Counted from the stretch's first letter, positions 1 to 11,265 are shown. The stretch: DNA of 64,000 nt from Clostridium algidicarnis DSM 15099 (GCF_002934235.1 NZ_PTIS01000010.1:1-64000), one strand, 5' to 3'. A program made the numbers and translations. Notes: generated by a model from the letters alone, not told the origin.

Positions 1-93
1 ACACCCCTTCCCATTCCGAACAGGATGGTTAAGCACTAAAGCGCTGATGGTACTACAAGGGAGGCCTTGTGGGAGAGTAAGTCGTCGCCGGGT
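1..93 (+). rRNA. rrf: 5S ribosomal RNA, 3' part (5' end outside window)
   Basis: The window opens inside a 5S rRNA. The CCCATTCCGAAC loop motif and the GTCGTCGCCGGG 3' end are characteristic. The 5' strand of the terminal helix lies upstream of the window, so the gene is partial. Being followed directly by a tRNA places it at the end of an rRNA operon. The exact 3' end is estimated. Confidence 0.88.
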
Positions 94-101
94 GAGAACA
101 A

Positions 102-177
102 GGTTTACTAGCTCAGTTGGTAGAGCACATGACTTTTAATCATGGTGTCCGGGGTTCGATTCCCCGGTAAGCCACCA
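102..177 (+). tRNA. tRNA-Lys (UUU)
   Basis: A complete 76-nt cloverleaf. The acceptor arm GGTTTAC pairs with GTAAGCC, the D-loop has the GCTCAGTTGGTAGAGC motif, and the T arm carries GGTTCGATTCC. The anticodon loop CTTTTAA gives anticodon UUU (Lys). The 3' CCA is encoded. It lies about 10 nt after the 5S rRNA and is probably co-transcribed with it. Confidence 0.97.
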
Positions 178-210
178 AAAAACCACTCATTATGAGTGGT
201 TTTTTATTTT
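177..210 (+). terminator. Intrinsic terminator of the rRNA/tRNA operon
   Basis: A 9-bp stem (AACCACTCA / TGAGTGGTT) with a very short loop is followed directly by TTTTTATTTT. It starts right after the tRNA 3' end. Confidence 0.88.
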
Positions 211-462
211 GCTTCTGGTCTAATAGTTGAAAATAAAACTTTAAATGTAGAAGAACTAACATGATGATTTAAAGATCACCCTTAAAAAGATTCCTTAAGT
301 GAATGTTTTTTATTATGTTCATCAATAGAAGGTATAGCATAAATTTTTAATAATTGTCTATACTAATAGTAAATAAATAACGTATAACAAGTAACAACAT
401 TCATAATACTTATATATAAATTGATGAATATAATAGTAAAAAACGAAAGGGGATTTCAAAAC

Positions 463-609
463 ATGGAAATGAATAATCCTAATGAGGCTAGGAATAAAGC
501 AAGAGAAATGCTTATAGCTGGAGAAGACTGGGATAAGGTAAGGGAAGTTACAAATCTTAGATTAAAAGATGTAAAAAGGATACAAAAGGATATAAGCGAG
601 CATTTTTAA
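463..609 (+). CDS. Small hypothetical protein, 48 aa
   Basis: A small charged protein beginning MEMNNPNEARNKAREM. I chose the ATG at 463 because GAAAGGGG lies about 10 nt upstream; the longer reading from 421 has no ribosome binding site. The protein is predicted mostly helical, with a segment (VREVTNLRLKDVKRIQKDI) that could be a minimal helix-turn-helix, but I do not recognise the family. It stands alone between the rRNA/tRNA operon and the convergent crr gene. Confidence 0.6.
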   Translation: MEMNNPNEARNKAREMLIAGEDWDKVREVTNLRLKDVKRIQKDISEHF

Positions 610-617
610 ATAATACA

Positions 618-697
618 CAAAAGACACCTAGAAAATAGAGACCGCTGAAAAATAGAAATTTTTCAGTGGTTTCAAAAAAATCTAAGTGCCTTTTTTA
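618..697. terminator. Nested bidirectional terminator
   Basis: An inner stem (ACCGCTGAAAAAT / ATTTTTCAGTGGT) sits inside an outer pairing (AAAAGACACCTAGA / TCTAAGTGCCTTTT, with G.U pairs). T-rich flanks on both strands suit the convergent small gene and crr. Confidence 0.75.
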
Positions 698-1174
698 TTT
701 TACTTTGTAATTTATAACCTTATCTTTTCCAGCTTCTACTAAACCTTGTTTTGTAACAGTCATTTCCTTTACGGAATCTGAATTTGTTATTAATAAAGGG
801 GTAATAAGCGAGAATCCTTTATCCTCAATAAGCTTTCTGTTTATCTTAATTATTGGGGTTCCAGCCTTTACGTCAGTTCCTTCAGTAGCAAGTCTTTCAA
901 ATCCTTCCCCATTTAATTCAACGGTATCAATGCCTATATGAATTAATATCTCAGCACCATTTTTTAAGGTCATAGCAAAGGCATGATTAGTTTTAAATAG
1001 TACAGTTAAGTTTCCATCTGCTGGAGCAACAAAGGTATCTCCTGTTGAATTTATAGCAATACCATCACCAGCCATTTTTTCAGAAAATACTGCATCAGGT
1101 ACTAGTGAAAGATCCATAATAGCTCCACTAACAGGAGCAAATAATTCATAATCTTTTTTAAAAAGTCCAAACAT
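695..1174 (-). CDS. crr: PTS glucose-type EIIA component
   Basis: A cytoplasmic phosphocarrier of 159 aa that passes phosphate from HPr to a sugar-specific EIIB. The length and fold match stand-alone EIIA-Glc: the N-terminal FAPVSGAIMDL, AGDGIAINST and VAPADGNLTVLF motifs are present. Two active-site histidines are visible, H64 (TNHAFAM) and H79 (ILIHIGIDTVEL); by family precedent H79 is the phosphorylated one. No EIIB/EIIC genes are adjacent, so it probably serves transporters elsewhere. Expression looks controlled by a GlcT-type RNA antiterminator in a roughly 205-nt leader. A perfect hairpin lies between the best Shine-Dalgarno sequence and the ATG. It is divergent from the beta-galactosidase gene. 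Confidence 0.95.
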   Translation of the reverse strand: MFGLFKKDYELFAPVSGAIMDLSLVPDAVFSEKMAGDGIAINSTGDTFVAPADGNLTVLFKTNHAFAMTLKNGAEILIHIGIDTVELNGEGFERLATEGTDVKAGTPIIKINRKLIEDKGFSLITPLLITNSDSVKEMTVTKQGLVEAGKDKVINYKVK

Positions 1175-1181
1175 ATAGTTC

Positions 1182-1207
1182 TTCTAGACTTAATAATAAG
1201 TCTAGAA
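1182..1207 (-). promoter_or_regulatory. Perfect hairpin between Shine-Dalgarno and crr start
   Basis: Two perfect 11-nt arms (TTCTAGACTTA / TAAGTCTAGAA) with a 4-nt loop lie 8 nt upstream of the crr ATG. The only strong Shine-Dalgarno sequence on this strand, GAAAGGATG near 1214-1222, lies on the far side of the stem. Folding would bring that site close to the start codon or block translation. Only a weak AGAAG sits directly before the ATG. Confidence 0.6.
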
Positions 1208-1322
1208 AATTCACATCCTTTCAATATTATATAATAAAATGTTAAACCTTTAGATTTAGTATAATCAATTATATTTTAAATTTAAATATAATTTGGGTAT
1301 TTACTATAATCTAGGTACTAAT

Positions 1323-1375
1323 AAAAAAACCAGACACAAGTAATAAAACTTATGCCTGATTTAACAGTAACACGT
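1323..1375 (-). promoter_or_regulatory. GlcT-type ribonucleic antiterminator (RAT) and overlapping terminator
   Basis: On the minus strand the leader carries ACGTGTTACTG, then 4 nt, then ATCAGGCATAAGT (1348-1375). This closely matches the RAT of Bacillus ptsG that GlcT binds. Its 3' half is also the 5' arm of an intrinsic terminator (ATCAGGCATAAGT paired with ACTTGTGTCTGGT, then TTTTTTT ending at 1323). The two structures are mutually exclusive. It lies about 150 nt upstream of crr and about 4 nt after the predicted transcription start. Confidence 0.88.
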
Positions 1376-1385
1376 TATATGATTT

Positions 1386-1414
1386 ATTATAAATTTTATT
1401 AAGGAATTTGTCAA
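1386..1414 (-). promoter_or_regulatory. Sigma-A promoter of crr
   Basis: TTGACA (1409-1414) and TATAAT (1386-1391) on the minus strand are separated by exactly 17 nt. Both are consensus hexamers. The predicted transcript starts near 1379, so the RAT forms almost the extreme 5' end of the mRNA. Confidence 0.9.
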
Positions 1415-1431
1415 CATACCCTAAGACAACA

Positions 1432-1458
1432 TTCACTTAAGATATGATATTAAGTGAA
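1432..1458. promoter_or_regulatory. Operator-like inverted repeat between crr and lacZ promoters
   Basis: Perfect 9-nt arms TTCACTTAA (1432-1440) and TTAAGTGAA (1450-1458) are separated by 9 nt. It lies between the divergent crr and beta-galactosidase promoters. It has the form of a repressor or activator operator; the binding protein is unknown. Confidence 0.5.
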
Positions 1459-1517
1459 ATAATCATAAATAGATATACTTTACTAAAAACAGCAGTATAA
1501 TAAGTAAAAAGCACCAA

Positions 1518-1559
1518 AGAAAACGTTGACATTTTATTAAGGTATATTTATCCTATAAG
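1518..1559 (+). promoter_or_regulatory. cre-like site overlapping the lacZ promoter
   Basis: AGAAAACGTTGACA (1518-1531) matches the 14-nt CcpA cre consensus TGWAANCGNTNWCA at all positions but the first. It overlaps the -35 hexamer TTGACA (1526-1531). A weak -10 (TATCCT at 1549-1554, 17-nt spacing) follows. This predicts carbon catabolite repression of lacZ. Confidence 0.65.
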
Positions 1560-1584
1560 TAGTAATTCTTATGTTATAGTTTAA

Positions 1585-4740
<3,156 letters not shown>

Positions 4741-4743
4741 TGG

Positions 4744-5157
4744 TGATTAAGTTGAATATAGATATTGGTCAAATTCCATTAGTAGATTTGAATCTTATTT
4801 TGCAATTTCTTTTGATGAAACAGAGAAGGCAGTTTATATAAGAAATCTTCATCTAGGAGATGAATCACCTAGTAAATTACTTAAATTAGAACTAACAAGG
4901 GGTAGGAATCCTCTGAACTTTTATTTTGAGGCAGATGAAACGAAATTAATCATTTATAACACTGAAGATAAAGATAAATACATAGAAATATGTATACCAG
5001 AATATGATATAATTAGGATAAGGGCCAAAAGCTGTGGTATGAAACTTTATATGATTAAAAATAAGTATGATATGGAAGAGGACTTGTAGATCCTTCTTTT
5101 ACATGGACATCTAGCGTATTTTTAATGATAGCAAGTGAGTATTTAAAAGATACTTAA
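4744..5157 (+). pseudogene. Decayed glycosidase (trehalase/GH63-like?), middle deleted
   Basis: One open frame from 4751 gives a 112-residue beta-rich N-terminal region (YWSNSISRFESYFAISFDE ... NPLNFYFEADETKLIIY), ending at a TAG at 5087. It has no start codon in frame. A TTG at 4752 behind GGTGAT is in a neighbouring frame, implying a frameshift near 4760. Immediately after, in another frame, 5092-5157 reads PSFTWTSSVFLMIASEYLK and stops. This resembles the extreme C terminus of (alpha/alpha)6-barrel glycosidases. The catalytic middle is missing. I infer an internal deletion plus a frameshift; the family assignment is tentative. Confidence 0.55.
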
Positions 5158-5178
5158 AAAGTAGTAAAGGATGATTTA

Positions 5179-6048
5179 ATGAAAAATAAGAAAGCAGACT
5201 TATCACTAGCACTAGTTGCAATAATATGGGGTACTGGCTTTGTAGCATCTAAAGTTGCCCTAGACGCAAATTTAGCACCTTTTCAAATAATGACTTATAG
5301 ATTCTTTATATCAAGCGTTGCTATGGTAATCTTATTTTGGAAGGAATTTAAAAAGATTAAGCTGCCGGTTTTAAAATCTGGAAGCTTAATTGGATTTTTT
5401 CTCTTTATAGCTTTTGCATTTCAAACTATAGGGCTCCAATATACAACCCCTTCTAAAAATGCTTTTATTACAGCCACCAATGTAGTAATAGTTCCATTTT
5501 TATATTGGATAATAGCAAAAAAAAGTCCAGACAAATATTCCTTGTTTGGAGCTTTACTAACTGTAATTGGCATTAGTTTTTTAACTTTAGATGGAAGCTT
5601 TACTATTAATTTTGGTGACTTCTTAACTTTAATTTGTGCCTTTGGATTTGCAATGCACATTACAGCTATAAGTTATTATGCAGAAAAGTATAATCCAATA
5701 CAATTAACAACAATACAAATGATAGTAGCATTTTTGTTCTCCTTAGTATCTCAGCTTATGACAAAAAATAGCACACCAATTACAAAGAATGGTGGACTTG
5801 CTATATTATATCTGGGAATTATAAGTACAACCATAGCTTTTTTAATTCAAAATATTGCTCAAAAGTATACCAGTGCTACTAAAACAGCTATTATATTATC
5901 AACAGAAGCTGTTTTTGGAACCTTAGCTTCTGTAATATTATTAGGAGAAAAGTTGAGTTTAAAAATGCTTATGGGCTGTGGTATAATATTCCTAGCGATA
6001 ATAATTACTGAAACAAAACTGTCATTTTTAAAAAGGGGGATAAGTTAA
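5179..6048 (+). CDS. DMT-family transporter (two EamA repeats)
   Basis: A 289-aa inner-membrane protein with about ten hydrophobic segments arranged as two EamA halves (first near residues 7-135, second near 145-280). Typical signatures are WGTGFVASKVALDANLAPF near the N terminus and AVFGTLASVILLGEKLS in the second half. The substrate cannot be read from sequence; family members export amino acids or metabolites. The ATG follows AAAGGATG. The stop overlaps the next ATG (TAATG), so it is translationally coupled to the DUF975 protein. Confidence 0.9.
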   Translation: MKNKKADLSLALVAIIWGTGFVASKVALDANLAPFQIMTYRFFISSVAMVILFWKEFKKIKLPVLKSGSLIGFFLFIAFAFQTIGLQYTTPSKNAFITATNVVIVPFLYWIIAKKSPDKYSLFGALLTVIGISFLTLDGSFTINFGDFLTLICAFGFAMHITAISYYAEKYNPIQLTTIQMIVAFLFSLVSQLMTKNSTPITKNGGLAILYLGIISTTIAFLIQNIAQKYTSATKTAIILSTEAVFGTLASVILLGEKLSLKMLMGCGIIFLAIIITETKLSFLKRGIS

Positions 6049-6680
6049 TGCCACAACAAGGTTATTACTACAAAGGAAATGGAGAAATAAAAGACAATGC
6101 TAAGTTCCAGCTACGAGGACGGTGGTTTAATGCTATATTAGGGTTTTTAATATATGGAGTTATAATAGGAGCTGTGTCTAGAGTTTGGGATGAAGGATGG
6201 ATAATTTCATTATTAATACAAGGACCCATGCTTTTTGGACTTTCTAAGTTCTTTCTACAATTTAAAAGAACTAAAGAAAATGTACCATATGAAGTATTAT
6301 TTAATGGATTTAGCAAATTTAAAGAGACATTCTTACTTGGAGTTATAATACAGGTAGCCGTAATTGTTGGGTTAGTTCTTTTAATTATACCTGGTATAAT
6401 TATAGGGCTTATGTACTCACAGGCATTTCTAATTATGGTAGACAACCCAAATGTTAGTGCTATAGAAGCTTTATCTATGAGCAGAAGGTATATGAAAGGA
6501 AACCTAATGAGACTTTTATTTCTTCAGCTTAGTTTTGTAGGATGGTCTTTACTTTCTATATTAAGTGTTGGAATAGGTTTTATATGGCTTCAGCCTTACT
6601 ATAAACTTTCAACTATAAACTTTTATGATGATTTAGTTAGAGTACAATTTAATAATGAATTTCAAGGTTACCAAGTTTAA
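6048..6680 (+). CDS. DUF975 family membrane protein
   Basis: A 210-aa integral membrane protein of the DUF975 type. It has a short polar N terminus (YYYKGNGEIKDNAKFQLRGRW), about five hydrophobic segments between residues 25 and 190, and the family-like SAIEALSMSRRYMKGN segment. Function unknown. The ATG shares its A with the preceding stop and has AAAAGGGGG upstream. It is the second gene of a two-gene unit with the EamA transporter. Confidence 0.8.
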   Translation: MPQQGYYYKGNGEIKDNAKFQLRGRWFNAILGFLIYGVIIGAVSRVWDEGWIISLLIQGPMLFGLSKFFLQFKRTKENVPYEVLFNGFSKFKETFLLGVIIQVAVIVGLVLLIIPGIIIGLMYSQAFLIMVDNPNVSAIEALSMSRRYMKGNLMRLLFLQLSFVGWSLLSILSVGIGFIWLQPYYKLSTINFYDDLVRVQFNNEFQGYQV

Positions 6681-6706
6681 TTAATTTATATAATCAATCT
6701 AAATAT

Positions 6707-6752
6707 AAGAGCTATATCAAAATGCTTTAAAAGGTCATTTTGATATAGCTCT
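6707..6752. terminator. Bidirectional terminator
   Basis: An 18-bp perfect stem (arms 6707-6724 and 6735-6752, reading AAGAGCTATATCAAAATG) with a 10-nt loop and T/A-rich flanks lies between convergent genes. Confidence 0.92.
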
Positions 6753-6762
6753 TTTACTATTT

Positions 6763-7428
6763 TTAAATAAATGATTTTAGTTTATTAATATCATTTATTA
6801 TTATTTGCCTTTTGTTTATAGATAGAACTCCATCTACTCTTAATGACTTTAATACTCTCGTTACAGTAACCCTAGAGCAGCCAATTAAGTGAGAGAGGTC
6901 TTCATGAGTCATTGGAGTAGTTATAATATACTTCTCATTTTTAATGTTTATATCTTGCAAGCTTAGCCTATAGAGGGTACTTGCTACCTTAGATTTAGAG
7001 GAATTAAATAATGTGTCAGACATTTGGAAAATCGATATCCTATATTTTCTTGTTATGCTGTGTATAAAGTAAGAGTACGCTAAAGGTTCATCATAAAGAA
7101 GCTTATTTACAATGTCCATAGGTAGTACTGAAATAGTGGTGCTTTCCATAGCAATAGCTGTAAGATTTAAATTTCCACCAGCAAAATAGTCTGTTTCTCC
7201 AAAGATTTCACCAGGTTTAAGAAAATAAAGTACCTTTTGACCTCCATTATCATTACAAAGGCAATGTTTTAACCTACCCTTAGTAACTATAGCTACAAAG
7301 TATTCCATATCTATGTTAATGATTTGGTTTTTATTATAGGTATAGAAATTGCCAAGTGGTGACACCACATCTAAAAAAAACCGCTGCATTTCATTTTGTT
7401 TCTTTTCATCAAACAATTCCTTGTACAT
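6763..7428 (-). CDS. Crp/Fnr-family transcriptional regulator
   Basis: A 221-aa regulator with an N-terminal cyclic-nucleotide-binding-type beta-roll (about residues 30-120, including FLKPGEIFGETDYFAGG) and a C-terminal winged helix (MTHEDLSHLIGCSRVTVTRVL, about residues 170-200). I see no clustered cysteines at the N terminus typical of FeS Fnr proteins, so the effector is unknown. Its target is also unknown. It precedes the pcp operon but has its own terminator and is separated from it by 150 bp. Confidence 0.9.
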   Translation of the reverse strand: MYKELFDEKKQNEMQRFFLDVVSPLGNFYTYNKNQIINIDMEYFVAIVTKGRLKHCLCNDNGGQKVLYFLKPGEIFGETDYFAGGNLNLTAIAMESTTISVLPMDIVNKLLYDEPLAYSYFIHSITRKYRISIFQMSDTLFNSSKSKVASTLYRLSLQDINIKNEKYIITTPMTHEDLSHLIGCSRVTVTRVLKSLRVDGVLSINKRQIIINDINKLKSFI

Positions 7429-7482
7429 ATTTTTCTCCTTTTGTTAAGACTAGGTTACAATATTAATTACAAATTATATAAA

Positions 7483-7528
7483 AGTGAAGCCCACATTGCT
7501 TAAAGTTTTAAACAATGTGAGCTTCACT
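7483..7528. terminator. Terminator hairpin downstream of pcp
   Basis: A long imperfect stem begins AGTGAAGC (7483-7490) and ends GCTTCACT (7521-7528), with CACATTG/CAATGTG inside. It lies after the pcp stop on the minus strand and upstream of the Crp/Fnr gene. Confidence 0.65.
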
Positions 7529-7581
7529 AATTATAACATAAAATATATTTTTATAAAATTGCTTGAGAATAATTTAATACA

Positions 7582-8223
7582 TTAAGATATCTTTCCACCG
7601 ATTTCTTTTATGTCGTCCTTATTTTCTATAATTGCTTTTAAAGCAAATTCTAGTCCTTTAGTTATATCTTCTAAAGCCATGGAAGGCATGTTTTTCTTTT
7701 CTAAAACCTGGGATGGAATAAAGGGAACGTGTATAAATCCACCCTTTACATTTTTATATTTTTTGTCTATAAGATATAATAAGCCGTACATTATGTGGTT
7801 ACATACAAAGGTACCTGCGCTATAAGATACTGAAGATGGAATGTTGTTTTCCTTAATGTTTTTCACTATAGCTTTTACAGGTAAAGATGAAAAGTATGCA
7901 GTTTCTCCATCTTTGAATATAGGCTCATCTATAGGGTTATTACCCTCATTATCCTTTATTCTAGCATCATCTAAGTTTATAGCTACCTTTTCTGGAGTTA
8001 TGTCAAATCTTCCGCCGGCTTGACCTACACATAAAACTACATCGGGGTTATGTGCTTCAATTGCCTTATCTAAGGTGTCTATAGACTTTTTAAATACAGT
8101 TGGAACTTCGACTTTAATTATTTCTACACCATCTATATTATCACTTATCTTTTTTACTGCCTCAAGAGCAGGATTTATACTTTCCCCACCAAATGGATCG
8201 AAGCCTGTTACTAAAATTTTCAT
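7582..8223 (-). CDS. pcp: Pyroglutamyl-peptidase I
   Basis: A cytoplasmic cysteine peptidase (family C15, 213 aa, normal length) that removes N-terminal pyroglutamate from peptides. The catalytic triad is readable: E78 in TPEKVAIN, C141 in [11 protein letters not shown] and H165 in GGFIHVPF. The N terminus [17 protein letters not shown] is diagnostic. It is the last gene of a minus-strand unit DUF969-DUF979-pcp with short spacings, an arrangement repeated in many Firmicutes. This suggests the two membrane proteins handle pyroglutamate or pyroglutamyl peptides. Confidence 0.97.
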   Translation of the reverse strand: MKILVTGFDPFGGESINPALEAVKKISDNIDGVEIIKVEVPTVFKKSIDTLDKAIEAHNPDVVLCVGQAGGRFDITPEKVAINLDDARIKDNEGNNPIDEPIFKDGETAYFSSLPVKAIVKNIKENNIPSSVSYSAGTFVCNHIMYGLLYLIDKKYKNVKGGFIHVPFIPSQVLEKKNMPSMALEDITKGLEFALKAIIENKDDIKEIGGKIS

Positions 8224-8257
8224 TTAATATACCTCCTAAGTTAAGTCTTATTACATT

Positions 8258-9187
8258 TTAAAATGCCCAGTAATACATAAGTATAATATGAACTATAAGT
8301 AGAGCAAAAGCTACTGGTACTTGCGCTGTAATGACTTTGTTTTTATTTTTCATTTCTAAAAGTGCAGCGGGAACTACATTAAAGTTTGCTGCCATTGGAG
8401 TCATAAGGGTTCCACAAAAACCAGCTGTTAATGCAAGAGAAGCTGCTATTGCTGGATTAGCACCTTGGGCAAATACGAAGGGAACACCTATACCAGCAGT
8501 TATAACTGCAAAGGCTGCAAAGCCATTTCCCATTATCATAGTAAATAAAGCCATACCGATGCAATAGGCTATTACACCTGCTAATATATTGCCTTTTGGT
8601 ATTATGGAAGATATACCACTAGATATAACCTCACCAACACCAGCAGCGGTAAATAGAGCACCAAGGGCTGCCAGCAATTGTGGAAGTATACTTGCAGGGC
8701 CAACTTGTTTAAGCATCCTATCACCATCTAAAGCAATGTTTTTTACTGGAGATTTTGTAATCCAAAGAGCAGCTATAAGACCTATTAAAGCTGATAAACC
8801 TATAGCAACTTGTCCGCCAAGCTTTGTCCACTGAGCTATAGCAAAAGCTGACACCGCTAATAATATGGAAGGTAAAAATATTTTACCACCAATCTTTTTA
8901 AATTGTTTTTCTCTAAATTCATCAGAAGGATTAGCTATAGATCCTACCTTTACCTGCTTTGTCACAGTTAAAGCTCCCATTACAAGAAGAAGTGACCCTA
9001 CTAAAGCAGGTGGCATAACTTTACCAAATATAAATATTACAGCTAGGATACACCAAAATAAGGAGGTCCCAACTTTTGCCGTATGTGTGCTATCTTTTAG
9101 TGTATAAAAAGCTGCAAAAAGCATTATTATTCCAGATAGTACATAAAAGAATTCTAAAAGAAAACTTGAAATTTGTTTTATATCCAT
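8258..9187 (-). CDS. DUF979 family membrane protein
   Basis: A 309-aa polytopic membrane protein with about nine hydrophobic segments. The half near residues 205-275 (MIMGNGFAAFAVITAGIGVPF, AGFCGTLMTPMAANFN) resembles ion-transporter-superfamily permeases. It matches the DUF979 family, which is usually encoded beside DUF969 and pcp. The ATG follows GGGGGAC. By context I infer a two-part transporter with DUF969 for pyroglutamate or pyroglutamyl peptides; transport has not been shown here. Confidence 0.85.
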   Translation of the reverse strand: MDIKQISSFLLEFFYVLSGIIMLFAAFYTLKDSTHTAKVGTSLFWCILAVIFIFGKVMPPALVGSLLLVMGALTVTKQVKVGSIANPSDEFREKQFKKIGGKIFLPSILLAVSAFAIAQWTKLGGQVAIGLSALIGLIAALWITKSPVKNIALDGDRMLKQVGPASILPQLLAALGALFTAAGVGEVISSGISSIIPKGNILAGVIAYCIGMALFTMIMGNGFAAFAVITAGIGVPFVFAQGANPAIAASLALTAGFCGTLMTPMAANFNVVPAALLEMKNKNKVITAQVPVAFALLIVHIILMYYWAF

Positions 9188-9200
9188 ATTAACGTCCCCC

Positions 9201-9869
9201 TTATTTTGATTTATATTTTTTATTTAGCTTTTTGTCTGTTAATAAAAATTGAATAGATGCAAATATAAAGGCAATTATTGCAATAGGTATTGAGGCTTTA
9301 GCTACGTTTAATTGAGTTGCTTCATAGCCAAGTTCACCTAATGTACCCACAATAAGAAGTACACCACCGCTTGCAATAAATACATTTTGACCAAAGAAGT
9401 TACCATAGTTTTCAGAAGCAGCAGAAATTGCTTTAATGTTATCTTCATCTTCTTCATCTATTTCACCATATTTACTAATAGCAGCGCCTTGAGCCATTGG
9501 GTTTATAAGAGGTCTTATAAACTGGGGATGTCCACCAAGTCTTAAGGATAGTGCAGCTGCAATTTCTCTTATAAATAAGTACATAGATAATAATCTTCCA
9601 GTAGTAAGACCGCTAGCCTTTTTAATAAGATCTATAGCCTTTTCCTTAAGGCCATATCTCTCGCAGATTCCGATTACAGGAAGCGTAAGTACAAATAAGG
9701 TCATATATCTTGTGTCAACAAATGCCTTACCAAGGACATTTAGTATATTTATGAACCCCATCTTAGCCACAAGTCCAGTTGCAACACCTGATATTAATAC
9801 AACTGCGATAGTATCAAGTTTTAGACTAAAACCAATAATAACAATTAAAATACCGATAAGTTTTAACAT
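9201..9869 (-). CDS. DUF969 family membrane protein
   Basis: A 222-aa membrane protein, first gene of the DUF969-DUF979-pcp unit. I chose the ATG at 9869 because AAGGAGAGGGTGG lies just upstream; the longer reading from 9908 has none. The first hydrophobic segment is MLKLIGILIVIIGFSL. The conserved-looking cytoplasmic loop RLGGHPQFIRPLINPMAQ and the acidic stretch GEIDEEDEDN are typical of the family. It pairs with DUF979, 13 bp downstream. Confidence 0.85.
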   Translation of the reverse strand: MLKLIGILIVIIGFSLKLDTIAVVLISGVATGLVAKMGFINILNVLGKAFVDTRYMTLFVLTLPVIGICERYGLKEKAIDLIKKASGLTTGRLLSMYLFIREIAAALSLRLGGHPQFIRPLINPMAQGAAISKYGEIDEEDEDNIKAISAASENYGNFFGQNVFIASGGVLLIVGTLGELGYEATQLNVAKASIPIAIIAFIFASIQFLLTDKKLNKKYKSK

Positions 9870-9909
9870 GTTTACCACCCTCTCCTTCAATAAATAGATA
9901 ATTTGCAAA

Positions 9910-10224
9910 ATTGGAGCTGCATTTAATTTATTATAGCTTAAATATATTTGAAATTCAGTAGCCTAGTATACAAAAATTAAGTTAAATTATATAAAGTTTA
10001 ATAAATGATTATATGTATATGTAGCCTTGTATTCTTTTATTATAAAAGTTACCATTATAATAATAAATATTTATATATTCAATTCACTTATATGTTAAAA
10101 TATAGTTGTGTTTAGATCTAGGGTAACTGCGTTAAATAGTAATAAAAAAGATATTTGAAAAGTTTTAAGATGCATCTAAGTGAACTTAAAGAACATTAAG
10201 TTAAATTATTAAAGGGGGATAAAC
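9910..10224. other. Intergenic region between divergent pcp and M42 operons
   Basis: About 315 bp of AT-rich DNA. AAAGGGGGATAAAC immediately before 10225 is the M42 ribosome binding site. I see no RNA gene, strong promoter hexamer pair or sizeable inverted repeat. Promoters for both flanking operons must lie here. Confidence 0.5.
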
Positions 10225-11265
10225 ATGGAGGAAAAAGAAGTTTTAAAAAGATTATGTGAAGCTCACGCGCCTAGTGGAAGAGAACACCTTTTACATCCCA
10301 TTATAAAGGATATATTTGGTGAAGTTTCAGAAACTACTGTGGATAATATAAACAATATGTATATAAAAAAAGAAGGTAACAAAAAGGGCAAAATAATGGT
10401 TATGGCACATGCAGATGAGATATTTCTCATGGTAACCTCTATTGAGGAAAAAGGATTTTTGAAATTTAAGGCCTTTGGAATAGATGCTAAAACATTAGTA
10501 TCTCAAGAATTAATTATTCACGGTGAAAAGAAGATAAAAGGAATAATAGGTATTAAACCACCACATCTTATGAATGATGAGGATAGAAAAAAGGCTGTAA
10601 AGGCAGAGGATTTATTAATAGATACAGGATATTCTAAAGAAGCTTTAGAGGCTATAGTAAAGGTTGGAGATTATGCTACCCTAGATAGAAAGTTTAGTGA
10701 ACTTTTAAATAATAATGTTAGTTGCAAGGCCACAGATGATAGGGCAGGAGTTGCAGCATTATATTCTACAGCAAAAGAGCTTAAAGATATAAATCATGAT
10801 ATGGATGTTTACTTTGTATGTTCAGCTCAAGAGGAGGTTGGTCACAGAGGGTCTAAAGTTGCAAGCCATGAAATAAATCCAGATATAGGTATTGCAATAG
10901 ATACTACCTTTGATAGCGGCAGGCTTGGGGATGAGGATCGGGATAATAAGTTAGGACTTGGACCTGTTATATGCATAGGCCCTAATATACATCCAAAGCT
11001 TAGGGAAAGATTTGTAGCAATAGCTAAGGAATACAATATACCGTACCAAGTAGAGGTGGAGCCAGGTAACACAGGAACAGATGCCTGGGATATACAAGTT
11101 GCAAAGACAGGAATACCAACATTGTTAATATCAATACCAATTAGATACATGCACACCTCAGTAGAAGTTATAAATATAGATGATATAAAAAACACCGGAA
11201 GAATAATTGCAAAATTTATTGAAAAATTAAAAGGTGAGGAATTGGAGGAATTATTATGCTTTTAG
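10225..11265 (+). CDS. M42 family metallo-aminopeptidase, paralog 1
   Basis: A 346-aa cytoplasmic peptidase of the M42 family (TET-like, FrvX/YsdC relatives), which trims N-terminal residues from peptides with two metal ions. The metal and catalytic residues are visible in order: HADE (MVMAHADEIF), the bridging Asp in CKATDDRAGV, the Glu pair in SAQEEVGHRG, Asp in AIDTTFDSG, and His in IRYMHTSVEV. It is the first of three tandem paralogs and overlaps the next gene by 10 nt, so they are probably co-translated and may form mixed complexes. Confidence 0.95.
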   Translation: MEEKEVLKRLCEAHAPSGREHLLHPIIKDIFGEVSETTVDNINNMYIKKEGNKKGKIMVMAHADEIFLMVTSIEEKGFLKFKAFGIDAKTLVSQELIIHGEKKIKGIIGIKPPHLMNDEDRKKAVKAEDLLIDTGYSKEALEAIVKVGDYATLDRKFSELLNNNVSCKATDDRAGVAALYSTAKELKDINHDMDVYFVCSAQEEVGHRGSKVASHEINPDIGIAIDTTFDSGRLGDEDRDNKLGLGPVICIGPNIHPKLRERFVAIAKEYNIPYQVEVEPGNTGTDAWDIQVAKTGIPTLLISIPIRYMHTSVEVINIDDIKNTGRIIAKFIEKLKGEELEELLCF

